64,000 nt of DNA from Cristatella mucedo (GCA_009760855.2 WPIO01000005.1:6910001-6974000), one strand, 5' to 3'. Positions 27,201 through 57,911 are shown, numbered from the stretch's first letter. The notes: a model not told the origin generated them from the sequence alone. Numbers and translations are program-made.

Positions 27201-30200
27201 AATAAAAAACAACTTGCATTAAATACCAGCAAAAACCGTTATTTCATCCTGAGCCCAGAATATGGCGGAAATTAGATGCGCCAAAATGCAAGTACTGTAT
27301 GGAATATCCATCATGTACCAAAGACTCGTGTCTGGTGGGTTATACTAATAATATAATAATAATAATTCACCTGATAAAGCGCCCTCAGAGAACTTAATCT
27401 CTCTCTAGGCGCTTTACATTTGCTGCAAAGTGAACTGAGTAGGCTATATATACTTTTCATGGACTTTCACTTTTGCATTAGCGACCAATTAGTTGTTACA
27501 CAGCAGGACTGTGGACAGCTCAATAAATTTCGCTAGTATGCACAAGCCTTCTGCATTACGGTGCATGCTATCCCTAGCATTTTCACCGCTGACATTGAAA
27601 CATGTAACCGTTTCTTACTTGGTACATGTAGAAAGCCACTGCTCGGCTTGCTATGTCCATGATTACTTCAGGCTTGTGGCCTGCCAAAACCATCTGCAAT
27701 GCAATACAGAATCTCATTAGGTGTGTCTTACACTAATTGCATTTTAAAATTTCTGGTTGTTTGCGTTTTGTTTTCATTCGCGACGTAGCTTCCGGCGCAT
27801 CAATGTCAGCCGTCTGTCTAAGAAGCTACTCAAGAGCTGCATCATTGACATTTTCGTGATCTAAGGGAACAGCTTACGGATTTATATTGCTCAGTCGGCT
27901 CCAGGTCGACCCTGATGACATCGTATTTGCTTGGTAATTTTGTGTCACCTGTTGCAAAAAAAATTAAAATTTTGACAAAACCTCTATCAGCTGCACCCAA
28001 GGCATGAGCTAAGAATTGTGAACCTAAAGACAAGTCGGCAGATCCTATTGAGATAAATAAAACTTGCAGCAAGACCAACAGGCAATATAGCTTCTTGTCG
28101 CACTTACATGCAGGGCAGCATAACTTCTTTGAGAACTCTCTGTTGCCGTCATCATCGCAGAATATGTCTATCAGGTGTAAAGGCAGCAAATTTCTTTAGA
28201 ATATTCTTATTAGATGAACCAGACTTTAAACCATCATGCGATCTAACTGTCTTGGCTTAGCCAAAAAATGTGCATCTTCACCAAACAAATACTAAGAACA
28301 CTTACAGTGCAGCCTCAACGGTCTGCAAGAGATAAATAATCCACACAGCATTCCCTAAGAATAGGTCCTACAGAGCAAACTCCCAAGGATACGTGAGCAT
28401 GATGTAACCTAAAAAAAAAATTGTAAAAGTGAATCAGTCAGATATGTCACTAATACACTACTAGCTTAAATGTTAACGAGTGAATACCTGACAGAACTTT
28501 AAAGCAAGCAACATTCAAGTATGTTATACGGGGTCTGCACGGTTTACAGCTGATAATTATGAAATCAAGACATTGGTGTCCCGGGTTCAAGTCCGGCATT
28601 CGGCAGGACTCTTTTTCGGCTCGTGGGCACCGAACAATAGCCTTTAAAGCAACGTGAACATGACCACAACCGGAAAGTGTCTCGCTGCTCTTACCATGAG
28701 ATCTAATCAGCTTGATCTGATTATAATCATATCATACAAATTGACAATAAAAATAGATTGCAGTTTAGAATAGGGAGCTTCTTCTGCATGAAAGCAATTC
28801 ATGATGACAATGCAAGCGTTCATGCTCACCAAAGTGGGTGTTATTACGCATGTTCATGCAAATTTATTACAAGCAAGTCCGGAATGACATCGACTGTATT
28901 CTGAAAAAAACAAATCTCGCAATACTTTTGTTCTTCAGTAGTGCGAACTAATTCGGCTCAAATCGGCCGAAACGGCAGCATGAGCCCCACGTGACGCACC
29001 ACTTACAGCTATCGCCAGATATTAAATACAAGTGCACTTCCATTGGTGCGTGACAACTACTGCCTCCCTAGTTACTATCACTCCCTTGGACTAGCCATTT
29101 GCTTTCAACCACTTCACTTCCTCCCATGATGACAACTAGATTCAATTCGATCACTCTGCAAGCATTCCACGAACAATGATTACCGCCTTTTTGGCACAAC
29201 AGCTTAACACGACAAACCACATCAACGAATCCAAAACGTATGGTTATGTTCGGGGTTTGCGTAAAAAATCTGCTAACTAGCCGTGTTCTAGAGCCCTGTT
29301 ACAAACGTGTTGTAGTGGTTTAAGTCCTTTGGCTGCAAGCCCAGCTTTTGCAAAAGTTCCAGTCATTGCTACTCGCAAGAAATGTTGGTAAAGACTGAGC
29401 CTTGAATCACGGCTTCAGAGTCGTAGATTCTGCTAGATACGAAAGTATGCCGACAGTAGCAGAATACGGCACTGTAAAGAGCCTCCATTTGATAATTTCA
29501 CAAGTCGACGTTTGGCTTCACTACATCACTTGGGTCTTACATAAATTACCATCGTGAATTCTAGACCTTTAAAGCTGTCCTTGTACTGTTTTTTCTTAAT
29601 CTTTATAATCGACAACCACCCCAGCAACGAGCTGGGTTTCAATGTTCCTGCAGAACTCTCGGGCGTTCAGGTCGTCAGCACTTCACTTAACTGGAAACAT
29701 GCAAGTACATTTAGCTTTACCACTATCTCAACAGATCAGACACCAGAAACGATCTCAAAACTAGAACAAGATTAGTAAATACCGCAGAGGGAGGAGCAGA
29801 CTTTCCTGCACCGTTGCAAGAGCTACTACAACTGAGGATTTTCAGGTTCATTACTGAAATCGTCTCAGCGATCCAGTTTTGTCTGCCTTAAATTTAGTTA
29901 GACAGTCTGTGGTGTATGATAGAAATCGTCAAGCAGAATTCTTAGGAGCTTACATGCACTGGAAAAAAAGATAAATTCCTGTGAAACGGTAAGATAACTC
30001 TAATCCATTTATTTTTAAGACACGATGAAGAAGCTGTTACATGTTCTTAGCAACACGAAGTTGGTTGACATGTATGTGCACGGAGATCATGGTATAGACT
30101 TGATTAAGCTGATAGGTCAATGGAATCATTGCAGAAGAAGGCATGGGCATTAGACATTATGATATGCTAAATAAGCTTCTTTATGTCAACAAGAATATGA

Positions 30201-32639
30201 AGAGATTAGTGGAAACGTAGAACTGGCAAGGTAGACAAGCCGTTCTCTCTGCCATCGCCAATCACTGGCATATGACACGTAGCCATATCAGCACATAGCA
30301 CATCACAAGGGAAACAGTGTTCTTATTCGGACTCGGATTGAAAGTGGGCAGCTGTCACAGAACTCGTGGCGCACACACTAACAGCTAGATGCATATGGAG
30401 TAGTAAAGCAGCCTATTCGGTATCAGAGAAGCCATCCATAATCTCAGCAGTTTGCACAGGATCAGTCTCAAACCAAAACAGTCCCAATTTCGACAATGGC
30501 TAAAAGAGGCACAGGAGACCACTGCATTCTTTAGATCTCCAGTCAAGGCTCTAGCCCCAGATACCTGCACATTACTAGCATCCATTTCCGTGCTCTTGAG
30601 TAAAATCAAACTTTGGTTTCCAAGCCACATATCGGGTTTCCGATTTGAACACACGGATCTTCAACTATGGCCTGCACTTGTGCTACAGTGGTCACCTGAT
30701 CGCTCTTAAAATCTGTATGATTTACAATAGTAAGTTCCAAACAGCTGTCGTTATTAGTGGATTATTAATCTTCATTATTTTTCCCAGCCTCGTAAAAGAG
30801 ACGTAGATCGACTCTCAGCAGACTGCCGGCTAAAGATGGCTCTTTCTTAATTCATATTTTGCCTTTTGCATGAGACATCGACATACCTCAGCATGCAAGG
30901 TATGCAGACTATCAAGACCAGCAAGTCCAAATGCATCACTTTGCTGCTGAGCTGCCATTATTGTATTGTGGACTCTTAGAAGTGAGTAGGGATTCTGAAT
31001 TTGCCTAAATTCGGTACAATAAATTACTAAAATACGTTTGATATTGACTACTCTTAATTCGTACGATTTCACCAGGTGATTCCTCTTTCAAATTCATAAC
31101 TGCTTGGCAGATCAAGCTTTTATTATTAAAAGTACTACAAGTTACATTAGCTTTCAAGCACTCAAAACTATGCTCAGTACATGCCTTAACCAAGCAAGCA
31201 TGTAACTATATTTCATGCACAATATTCACCTATATCATTATGAGTAATTAGCCTAGCACAAGACGATTTCTAAGAGTCATCAGCTATATTCCAACTCTTC
31301 TCACACCAAATGTTAGCAACGTGATGTAGCAGATTTGCACTAATGTCTTTAGCCTTAAATATAGCACTCTAAACAGAGCCTGCGCCTTGAATCGCGGCTA
31401 TCAACTTTTAGGTGCAGCACCAATGCACGCAAGAATGCCGACGGCAGGGAAACGGGGCAGCAATGAACAGCGGCCATACCTCAATACAGGAAGCCCATAT
31501 CTGTAGCGTGCGTGAAACTTGAGAATTTAAAAGCCACGAAGGACAAGGAATATCCAGCACCAGCCGCAGTGCAAAACAAAAATCGTACAACGCCAAAACC
31601 ACGACTCGACAGCCTGGCATGAAGCCTAGTAGAACACATTAACTACCCGACTCGAAGCATAAATGTAATGTAATGTACCTCGGTCTGTAACTCCACAAAG
31701 TCATAAAGACCGTGTGGGTGTTACGCAGGAGAGTTTTGTATAGCACACTCACAGCCTAAGCGGCTTTCGGTACGCATTCGATAGCCAACAGACTTCGTCT
31801 CACGCAACAAAGAGAAAGTGGGAAGCATAGTAGAGTCAGGAGAGCAGTTGAGGTAGTGAGTAGCATGGAAGTAGCAGCTCAGGACCGCTGATAAGGATGT
31901 GCCGTAGTCGGAAGTAGGAGAGTAGTTGTCGTTGCGTCTGAATTGCGGAAGCGAGAGCTTAAAAAACTGAATATTACAAGAATTCAGCCTCTACGCCGCC
32001 GAATACATAGACTATCATATGATCAGATACTATTCATTATAATTTAGGAACCGCGAATAATATCTCGGCAGTCGTAATCTGGCTGCCGTAGCACGCCAAC
32101 GTTTCAGTTAAACCTCGAAGCTGCGATAGGGTTAGTGCGAGCACTGCTATCGTCTCGCGAAAACTATCACGCGTTCAAGCCAGCCAGAGGTCGCAGCAGC
32201 TCTTCAGGTCATAGGCCAGCCGCTTTTGAAAGGCAGTCACTCACAATTTCCGGCCCCCTGGGAACGACGGCGGGTGGCTGCCTGGCCGCCAGTTGCGAGC
32301 GTTTGCGTGGGTCAAGGCGATGCTGCTAACTTGCTTTGGTGCGCAACCTAGTGCGTCCTCTAAAAGCTCAAAAGCTTTTAAAAGGAAATATTTGGCTGAA
32401 TTCGCTATAATTCATAGCTCTCAACCGCAACTTGGAGCTTCCTGAGCGAGCGCGAAACCGGCCGCGCGGAGCGCACCGAGGCAGGGGGTGGGGGAAATGG
32501 CAGCGAGCAGCGCAGACGGCCGGCGGGAGGAAGGACCGCAGCTACAGAGGCTGCCCGGTGCGACACTTACCCAGGCGTAGCTTCCGGCTGGCTTGCGGCA
32601 TTTTGGCAAGTTGCACAAAATATGGTAGTCTACGTCCAT
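21099..32639 (-). CDS. CCNB1IP1: CCNB1IP1/HEI10-like RING E3 ligase, complete, nine coding exons
   Basis: HEI10 is the nuclear RING-finger ubiquitin/SUMO-type ligase that marks future meiotic crossovers and, in mammals, also affects cyclin B. Exons, minus strand: 32571-32639, 28393-28408, 28108-28167, 27878-27948, 27619-27693, 26954-27068, 22518-22609, 21460-21505 and 21099-21298. They total 744 nt, 247 aa plus stop, with every phase consistent (human about 277 aa). RING: Cys9, Cys14 (CNLPKC), Cys27, His29, Cys32 (VTSCSHIFC) and CPAC at 46-49, matching the human pattern. Then DVIRVDLEPTEQYKS, MVLAGHKPEVIMDIASRAVA (human MVLAGLRPEIVLDISSRALA), a coiled coil at about 98-166 (EERTAELEQYYEQ-like heptads to YERMKSFQKLQ), GLYEQARRK, and a short C-terminal tail with FEFQPYSM like human FQFRPFF. 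Exon 2 is only 16 nt. Convergent with CFAP77; in the same orientation as golgin-97. Intron 1 is 4.2 kb and intron 6 is 4.3 kb. Confidence 0.94.
21460..21505 (-). CDS. CCNB1IP1: CCNB1IP1 exon 8
   Basis: 46 nt. Acceptor TTGTTTTTAG|GGC, donor CAAAG|GTACAT. Encodes GLYEQARRKLTTASK (human GLYDSLRLRN). Confidence 0.9.
21890..22427 (+). mobile_element. LINE remnant (second family) in CCNB1IP1 intron 7
   Basis: Plus-strand residues GWWPVEQRIQSKVLTLTHKT and HGLAPSYLAEMLH are typical of the RT C-terminus of CR1/L2-group LINEs. The 3' part, 22135-22427, ends in GATACATTACAT and is nearly identical in inverted orientation to 31664-31959. Confidence 0.8.
22518..22609 (-). CDS. CCNB1IP1: CCNB1IP1 exon 7 (coiled coil)
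   Basis: 92 nt. Acceptor TTTTTAATAG|CA, donor CTTCAG|GTACGT. Encodes KTKEFEETKKKYNDLAEKN then YERMKSFQKLQ (human ERNRQYQKLQ). Confidence 0.93.
22800..23610. other. CCNB1IP1 intron 6, no feature recognised
   Basis: AT-rich intron sequence without recognisable exon or repeat. Confidence 0.4.
23615..24150 (+). mobile_element. LINE 3' fragment, plus strand, CCNB1IP1 intron 6
   Basis: Decayed C-terminal coding words (CCCAAAGCCTGGAAGTCACT) and 3' UTR words (CATGCTGACCCTGTACATGC) followed by the tail GATTTCTCTGAGGACACTAT and ATTATTATTATTAC. Confidence 0.7.
24235..24360 (-). mobile_element. tRNA-derived SINE, family B
   Basis: Contains AATTTAATCTCTATTCAGGC, the box-B region GCTAGAGCCCACGACC and CAAACCTTGGTCGGG, as in the copy at 55020. 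Confidence 0.7.
24600..24900 (+). repeat. Possible decayed LINE coding fragment
   Basis: Broken frames with LTFRS and LPIRQHTP-like words resemble the RT C-terminal region. Weak. Confidence 0.25.
25435..25515 (+). repeat. LINE-type 3' tail
   Basis: TTTAGTTCTCTCGCGAGCGC, TTTACAAATTTC, then (TTA)n. Confidence 0.55.
25643..25750 (-). repeat. LINE-type 3' tail
   Basis: AATAATAATAATAATTTTC, then GCACCCTAATAGAACTTAAT and CACTTTGCATTTGCT. Confidence 0.6.
25751..26950. other. CCNB1IP1 intron 6, no feature recognised
   Basis: AT-rich with T-homopolymer patches (26140-26340). No exon evident on either strand. Confidence 0.4.
26954..27068 (-). CDS. CCNB1IP1: CCNB1IP1 exon 6 (coiled coil)
   Basis: 115 nt. 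Acceptor CTTTTGTAG|ACA, donor CACAT|GTATCC. Starts TTYEHSYQDHLLKKAKERTA and ends ARVQSELT. Confidence 0.92.
27345..27430 (-). repeat. LINE-type 3' tail, CCNB1IP1 intron 5
   Basis: (AAT)n followed by AAAGCGCCCTCAGAGAACTT and CTAGGCGCTTTACATTTGC, close to the family consensus, so fairly young. Confidence 0.7.
27619..27693 (-). CDS. CCNB1IP1: CCNB1IP1 exon 5
   Basis: 75 nt, phase 0 at both ends. Acceptor GCATTGCAG|ATG, donor TACCAA|GTAAGA. Encodes MVLAGHKPEVIMDIASRAVA then FYMYQ, the best-conserved post-RING block. Confidence 0.94.
27878..27948 (-). CDS. CCNB1IP1: CCNB1IP1 exon 4
   Basis: 71 nt. Acceptor TTTTTGCAACAG|GT, donor AAATCC|GTAAGC. Encodes CDTKLPSKYDVIRVDLEP then TEQYKS. Confidence 0.93.
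28108..28167 (-). CDS. CCNB1IP1: CCNB1IP1 exon 3
   Basis: 60 nt. Acceptor CCTGATAG|AC, donor GCAT|GTAAGT. Encodes (H)IFCDDDGNREFSKKLCCPA, the second half of the RING. Confidence 0.93.
28393..28408 (-). CDS. CCNB1IP1: CCNB1IP1 exon 2, 16-nt micro-exon
   Basis: GTTACATCATGCTCAC between acceptor TTTTTTTTTAG and donor GTATCC. It supplies V-T-S-C-S and the first base of His29, exactly the residues missing between exon 1 (SYAW) and exon 3 (HIFC), and exactly restores phase. Human has VTACSHIFC here. Confidence 0.9.
28530..28620 (+). repeat. tRNA-like element in CCNB1IP1 intron 1
   Basis: CCCGGGTTCAAGTCCGGC is a good box B, but the 5' half does not fold into a convincing tRNA and box A is unclear. 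tRNA pseudogene or SINE head. Confidence 0.4.
28621..31660. other. CCNB1IP1 intron 1, no further exon recognised
   Basis: Frames at 29554-29775 (+), 30385-30709 (both strands) and 30830-31072 (-) were read; none shows family similarity or paired splice sites that would fit the CCNB1IP1 phase. Confidence 0.45.
31664..31959 (-). mobile_element. LINE 3' remnant (second family) in CCNB1IP1 intron 1
   Basis: Inverted copy of 22135-22427, about 90% identical by eye over roughly 290 nt; shared runs include GTGGGTGTTACGCAGGAGAG and GAGCAGTTGAGGTAGTGAGT. Ends in the same (TACATTACATT) tail. Confidence 0.85.
32571..32639 (-). CDS. CCNB1IP1: CCNB1IP1 exon 1
   Basis: 69 nt from ATG. Encodes MDVDYHILCNLPKCRKPAG then SYAW, the first half of the RING. 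Donor GCCTGG|GTAAGT, phase 0. Confidence 0.93.
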
Positions 32640-33204
32640 TTAATGTGCTGGGTATACAGGCGAAGTACGACGCGTCTGCTACGGCCTCTGTCTGGTTCAA
32701 GGACGCAGCACCGTCCTCGACCTTCGATGGCCTAGCTGAGCGTAATGAACGACGTTGTACGTGCAAAGCAATAATTCTCAGTTTTTTTTAAATCAAGAAT
32801 TATATTCAATGATAAGACGCTCTCTTTTTAAGCAGGTAACGTCTGCTGAAGTTAGGTCCACCGTCGATCATGTTCATCTCCAGATGAACAGTAAGCAGAG
32901 AAGTTAAGTCTACGAAACAGAATTTCTGGCTTTTAGTTACCCTGCAGCGTTGCTGCAATGCAGTAAGAAATTAGCGTACAATACATTTTCCGGAAACCAT
33001 CTGCCAAGGACCGTGAGCAGGAAAACTTCGGGATGCCTTTGAGAACGCCGTCTAGTCCGGCAATCCATTGTTGTTCAGGCGCGTTTAGCGGTGAATGCGG
33101 AAGGGTTAGGAGCGAGACTGCACGCATCGTTATTGCTGCCAGCACATCTTATAGAAGATGCTTGCTAGGCTATTGAGGGTAGAATTATCCGGCACTTCTC
33201 TTAC

Positions 33205-33292
33205 CTAGCTACAGGAAAAACCTGCACAAGATTCTTGAACTTGTAGACTGTGGTTCCGTGCATAATTTCCGGCTGCCGCTGTTCAGCTGCGG
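33205..33292 (-). CDS. Orphan exon-like segment, gene unidentified
   Basis: Bounded by a good acceptor (ATTGTGTCTTTGCAG) and donor (GCTAG|GTAAGA); the 88-nt open frame reads AAEQRQPEIMHGTTVYKFKN then LVQVFPVAR. It looks coding in composition, but I do not recognise the family and found no phase-compatible partner exon. It lies between golgin-97 and CCNB1IP1, both on this strand. It could be an exon of a small unknown gene or chance. Confidence 0.25.
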
Positions 33293-33479
33293 CTGCAAAG
33301 ACACAATTTGCAATGAATTTGTCAGAAAAAAATCTTTTCTAATTGTATGACGCCCTTCATTGAAAGACACTTGTGTTAGAGTCTCCCCAACTGAAGCCGG
33401 ATTATCGTGGTCAAGGGTGTCATTTCTTTCGAGGCGGCTATGCAACCAACTCTTTACCGTGTCCACCTTGTAGTACGCT

Positions 33480-34528
33480 TCTGTACCACCTTATGTAAAG
33501 AAATCGCTCCGGTGAATGGGTTTGTAGATTTTTGAATCAGATTATTGATAGTTATTCTTTTGTGTTAATGTTTGCCTTGCCGTTGGAAAATGTATTTAAA
33601 AGAAAATATTTTTTCAATTAATGTGACTCCGTTTTAGGAAACTTTTTTAGGGACTTTTTATATGCATAAAACTGACAGCTGCCAAGAGTTTAAAGCACCG
33701 AATGCTGGGTTCGGCATTATTAGTGCATTGTCTTATGCCTCTCTACCGTCGGGGCGACTGTATTGTATGCTATTCTGCAATGCTCGAGCGCCAAGACTAA
33801 CGGGGCACAGTTGGCCCCATTGATGCGGCTCTAACGAGTCACTTTTCCGGACTTGGCTCGATAATGCGTGTGTCTTAACCAAGTAAATTAAATTTTTACT
33901 GGTGATAATCAGTCATGCGACAAGTTTTACTGGGGTACATTTTGGATAATGCCTAAAACTCAGGCTTTGGCTTTGAGTATCATTCATTATGCGACGAAGC
34001 AATGAACTTCCAATCCAAAGCGCAGATGCTCTTTTTACTGAACATTTTTAAAGTTGTCATTGTCTTCCCATCGCTGCTCGCGTTGACAGACTGTGGCGAG
34101 AAGTATCTCCACGTGCGATCGTCACCAGCCTCTTAAGTTTTTCACGCTTCCTCAAAGGAGGCCACGACTGCAGAGCACACAGTTGTCCAGCGGCAGCTTC
34201 CAAAGCATGGACACCCGACATCGTAAGCACTTCCATGCCCACGGCGCTTCCAAAACAAGACTTTACGACTCGACGCAGCACAGCCAGTGAGAGACAGCAG
34301 ACAGCTCAACAGTCCGGTCCTCCAGGCACGTGCCGCAAAAGAAACCTCAACTACGTTTGAGAGGCGCTTCAGCCGAAATTAATAAAACGCTACAACAATC
34401 GAGCGTCTGCGGTGACAGGCAAATGCGGCCAGTTCTCGAATCGATCGCCTAGCCAATTGGCAATTGCAACAAGGCGGCGCCGTAGCAGCAGCTCTATCTA
34501 GGCACGCCTTAGCTACCAAGTTCTCCCA
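33480..34528. other. Golgin-97 3' flank, no gene recognised
   Basis: A minus-strand frame at 34057-34281 begins MLRRVVKSCFGSAVGMEVLT and has a basic N-terminus, but nothing confirms it as an exon. Confidence 0.4.
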
Positions 34529-34529
34529 T

Positions 34530-54825
<20,296 letters not shown>

Positions 54826-54924
54826 GGCGCCGTCCGACGCAACGACCCGAAGTGGCTCCTTCTGCCGGCAGAAAAATTGCCTTAGTCTTCACGGAATTGT
54901 GGATAGAGAATAGCATGCATGCAC

Positions 54925-54980
54925 TCGCGCACACAAGCAAACACGAGCGCACTCGCGCACACGCGCACACACACACACTG
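54925..54980 (+). repeat. CA-rich tract upstream of golgin-97
   Basis: Imperfect CACACG/CACACA units for about 55 bp. Confidence 0.8.
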
Positions 54981-55019
54981 GAACAGCCAGGAGGCTTCAA
55001 CAGAGCTACAAGACACAGA

Positions 55020-55150
55020 AATATAATTCATTTGCCTAGTGCCCTAAGAGAACTTAATCTCTATTCAGGCGCTTTACTTAAGCCACAGGGCTCGAGCCCA
55101 CGACCTCGGCCAAACCTTGGTCGGGTGAGCACCTTAACCACTGGGCCAAA
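55020..55150 (-). mobile_element. tRNA-derived SINE, family B, best copy
   Basis: Minus strand: TTTGGCCCAGTGGTTAAGG (box A), CCGACCAAGGTTTGGCCGAG, GTCGTGGGCTCGAGCCCTGT (box B), then the LINE-like tail AAAGCGCCTGAATAGAGATT, AAGTTCTCTTAGGGCAC and ATGAATTATATTT. Confidence 0.8.
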
Positions 55151-55159
55151 CCTGCTCCG

Positions 55160-55860
55160 CTTTCAAAAAACACACGGTGGCTGCTAGGCAGCACAAAGGG
55201 CTTGAACTGCTCAGAGGATCGACTGTGCAAAGCCGAGTGTAAGGTCTAAGGTGTAAGGTCATCTACACCAGAGGTGAAGAGCCAGGGGGGTTGGCAAGGA
55301 TGGCAGCAGCTGCCACCCCCTGGCCTGGTAGGCGGGAGCCGAGTCTGACACTCGATCGTGCGGCCAGTGGCAGCGGCCGGCCCCTTGCTGCTTGCCCATG
55401 CTGCATGATACCTGCAGGCGCTGGGGGTCGACGCCCCTTCAGAACCCCGTGCCACCCGGCGCTCCGATCCTGGTTTCGCCTCTGATGCTGCACCTGCTAA
55501 TCACATGCTCAGCAGCAGTGCTTTGCCCGAGCTCCTTCTGTTAGCTTAATGGCTTCTGGAGGAAACTGTTGCCAGAATGTGACATGACGCTTAACCTTGC
55601 CCTTGACCGGGCTTGCCAATCAATGGGGGCATGCCTTTCGTTGGCAGGCAAGACTGCTAAGCCACAAGGCAACCCTTCAGGTGCTGCAGCTCGGCAGCTC
55701 CTTCCTACGAGCTCGGTATTTCCTCTATTTTCACTAGATGGGAACGCCAGCTCCACACTTCCCTTCCTGAGTGATGATAGGACCAGCTTAATAGTTAAGG
55801 GATAGCCACAGTCACCCTCGAGTAAGAAGACCTCACCTTCAAGATTGGTTCACCTGGCAT
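55160..55860. other. Upstream of golgin-97, no gene recognised
   Basis: Frames on both strands at 55246-55805 have no family similarity. Confidence 0.4.
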
Positions 55861-55869
55861 CACATTAGC

Positions 55870-56540
55870 TATGTCTGCACGTACTGCTCTAAAACGACTT
55901 CTCAGTGGGTGAGCACATTGCCTCTACTGTCAAGTCGACCTAGGATCAGCTGAGGAAGATTGCCGAAATCGAGGCCTCCTTAGGCCAGAATACTGAAGCC
56001 AAACTAGTACACACGTTGTCATCAGGTGTCACCAGGCAACCTCAAATCACGTGCAAATGTTGCGGATGTGATATCGCCTCTACATCTAGATTACTGCAAT
56101 TTGGTTTTTTAGGACTCACTCGCTTACGCGCTCTTAATCGTCTGCAGCTGGTGTAAAACTCGGTGGCTGGTCTCGGCATTCGCGAATGGCACAGCTGCCA
56201 TATCACACCACATCGAATCGACTTCAAGTTACCTTTCGCGGCACACACAGGTTGCTGCTCCACTTGCTGGCACTGGCCTACCTCACGGCCTACCTCCTCA
56301 CTCCTTCGGTCCTTGCTTTCGAACCAGCTGCTCATCCGTCGTCTTCCAATCGTTTTGCAGCTCCTCGCTCAACACTAAAATCTTTTGGTGTCCGGGCCTT
56401 CAGTTCGCATGGACCAACAGTAAGAAACCCGCTTCCGGTTTCTGCCTGCCACCAACGACGACCTTGCATCATTTAAGTCTCAGCTGCATACTCGCCTTTT
56501 TCTCTTCAGCGTTCCCTGCACCGTTGCACTGAGCTCGTAT
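55870..56540 (+). mobile_element. Degenerate LINE C-terminal fragment
   Basis: Plus-strand words RSTLKSFGVRAFSSHGPTVR, ISHHIESTSSY and SRLDYC-like remnants in broken frames match the RT C-terminal region of the family. Confidence 0.65.
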
Positions 56541-57000
56541 TTCCTGTTTGAGTTCTATGCTTACCTATGCATGATTCACTGTGTGCTATTTAACGGGGGG
56601 GGGGGGGTAGGATCTAACCAGTGGCCTTTAATGTCTTCTTGTGTGCTTCTCCATGCATGCCTGCTGCTTTCAGTACTGATTTTGCACATGTCTTTAAACA
56701 TTAAAAACAGCACCTTTCATAACCCATCAAGAAACATATTAAGGCAATCCTTGGTCATGCTGCCATCTTCTTTATCCCATGTCTCCGTAGCAGCCTCTGC
56801 TTGAGTACCGTGGAACAATCGACTCCTGTCACATATTCAAGCACATCACAACTTGGGTGGCTTTGAGTGCTTTGATTGACAGACATAAAGATCGACTCCA
56901 AAAGCCACCTTCGACATATATAATATTGGCTGCACACAGTGGCAGAGCCAGAGGCAGGGTTGGGGCATTCTCCCGGCTGCAGTGACCTGGCACGACAGTC
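56540..57000. other. Intergenic, no gene recognised
   Basis: Includes a G run of about 13 nt near 56594. Nothing else seen. Confidence 0.4.
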
Positions 57001-57006
57001 ACCAAC

Positions 57007-57085
57007 GACTAAAATTATGTATTATTCTACTCGATTAGCAACCGCCGAGTTCATATCGAATAAACACTGATTCTGCACTACAATT
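57007..57085. repeat. Unclassified repeat, copy 2
   Basis: Pairs with 45555-45640 (ATTCTACTCGAT, CCGCCGAGTTC, AATAAACACTGATTC). Confidence 0.5.
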
Positions 57086-57102
57086 TCTCATTTTTGCAGG
57101 TC

Positions 57103-57911
57103 TAATAATAATAATAATAATAATGCACTTGATAAAGCACCCTCAGAGAACTCAATCTCTTTCTAGGTGTTTCACATTTGCTGCAAAGGGAAATGTATTT
57201 GAATGGTGAGTAATATCATGCTTGATAAACAAACAAAATGAATAACATGGTTAGGGGTGACATGCGCAGGGTCAGCATGCAAATGTGGTTAGTGGCAGCA
57301 TGCACAGTGTCAGCAAGCATAAGCATATGAAGGACGAATCACAGGGACCCACTAAAATGCTGTCCTAAATAGGTGTGTGTTTAAGTTCTTTTTAAATGTG
57401 GTCAAGTCAGGGGATGTTCTGACGCAAGTCGGGAGGGAGTTCCAGGCTTTGGGAGCATACGAACTAAATGCACGGTCTCCAAAGGATTTAAGGTTTGTAC
57501 GAAGTATTGGTAAACTGTTGGATTCCGAAAAGCGGGTGGTACGATGCTTGGCCTGGTGGGGGAGTAGATCTGAGAGATAGGCTGGAGCCAAAGAATGAAG
57601 TGACCTAAAAGTGAGCGACAAGACCTTGAAGTCGATCCGTTGCTTGACTGGTAGCCAGTGCAGGTCGGCGAGAAGTGGTGTGAAGTGGCAACTGCGCCGC
57701 TCACGACAGACAAGCCTAGCTGCAGAGTTTTGTACCAGCTGTAATCGCCTGATTGCACATGCCGGTAGGCCAGCAAGCAGTGAGTTACAGAAGTCAAGAC
57801 TGGATGTCACGAATTCATGGACCAACTTAGACGTGGTATCCTTATCTAAACAAGCCCGAATTTAAGCAATATTACGTAGCTGAAAGTAGGCAGATTTGAC
57901 CGTGGAGCTGA
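57103..57911 (-). mobile_element. 5'-truncated LINE copy
   Basis: (AAT)n tail at 57103, consensus 3' end, and an open C-terminal frame at 57352-57825 (HEFVTSSLDFCNSLLAGLPA, DLHWLPVKQRIDFKVLSLTF, SPDLTTFKKNLNTHLFRTAF). Breaks off at about 57911, within GTGGAGCTGA. One of the youngest copies here. Confidence 0.9.

Noticed and set aside
28530-28620. Functional tRNA gene on the plus strand
   Set aside because: Good box B, but no acceptor-stem pairing or clear box A by eye; more likely a SINE head or pseudogene.
28200-32570. CCNB1IP1 exon 1 reading on past its donor into VSVAPGSLCSC as the RING continuation
   Set aside because: It lacks the CSH(I)FC ligands, and the GTAAGT donor plus the micro-exon restore the conserved sequence.
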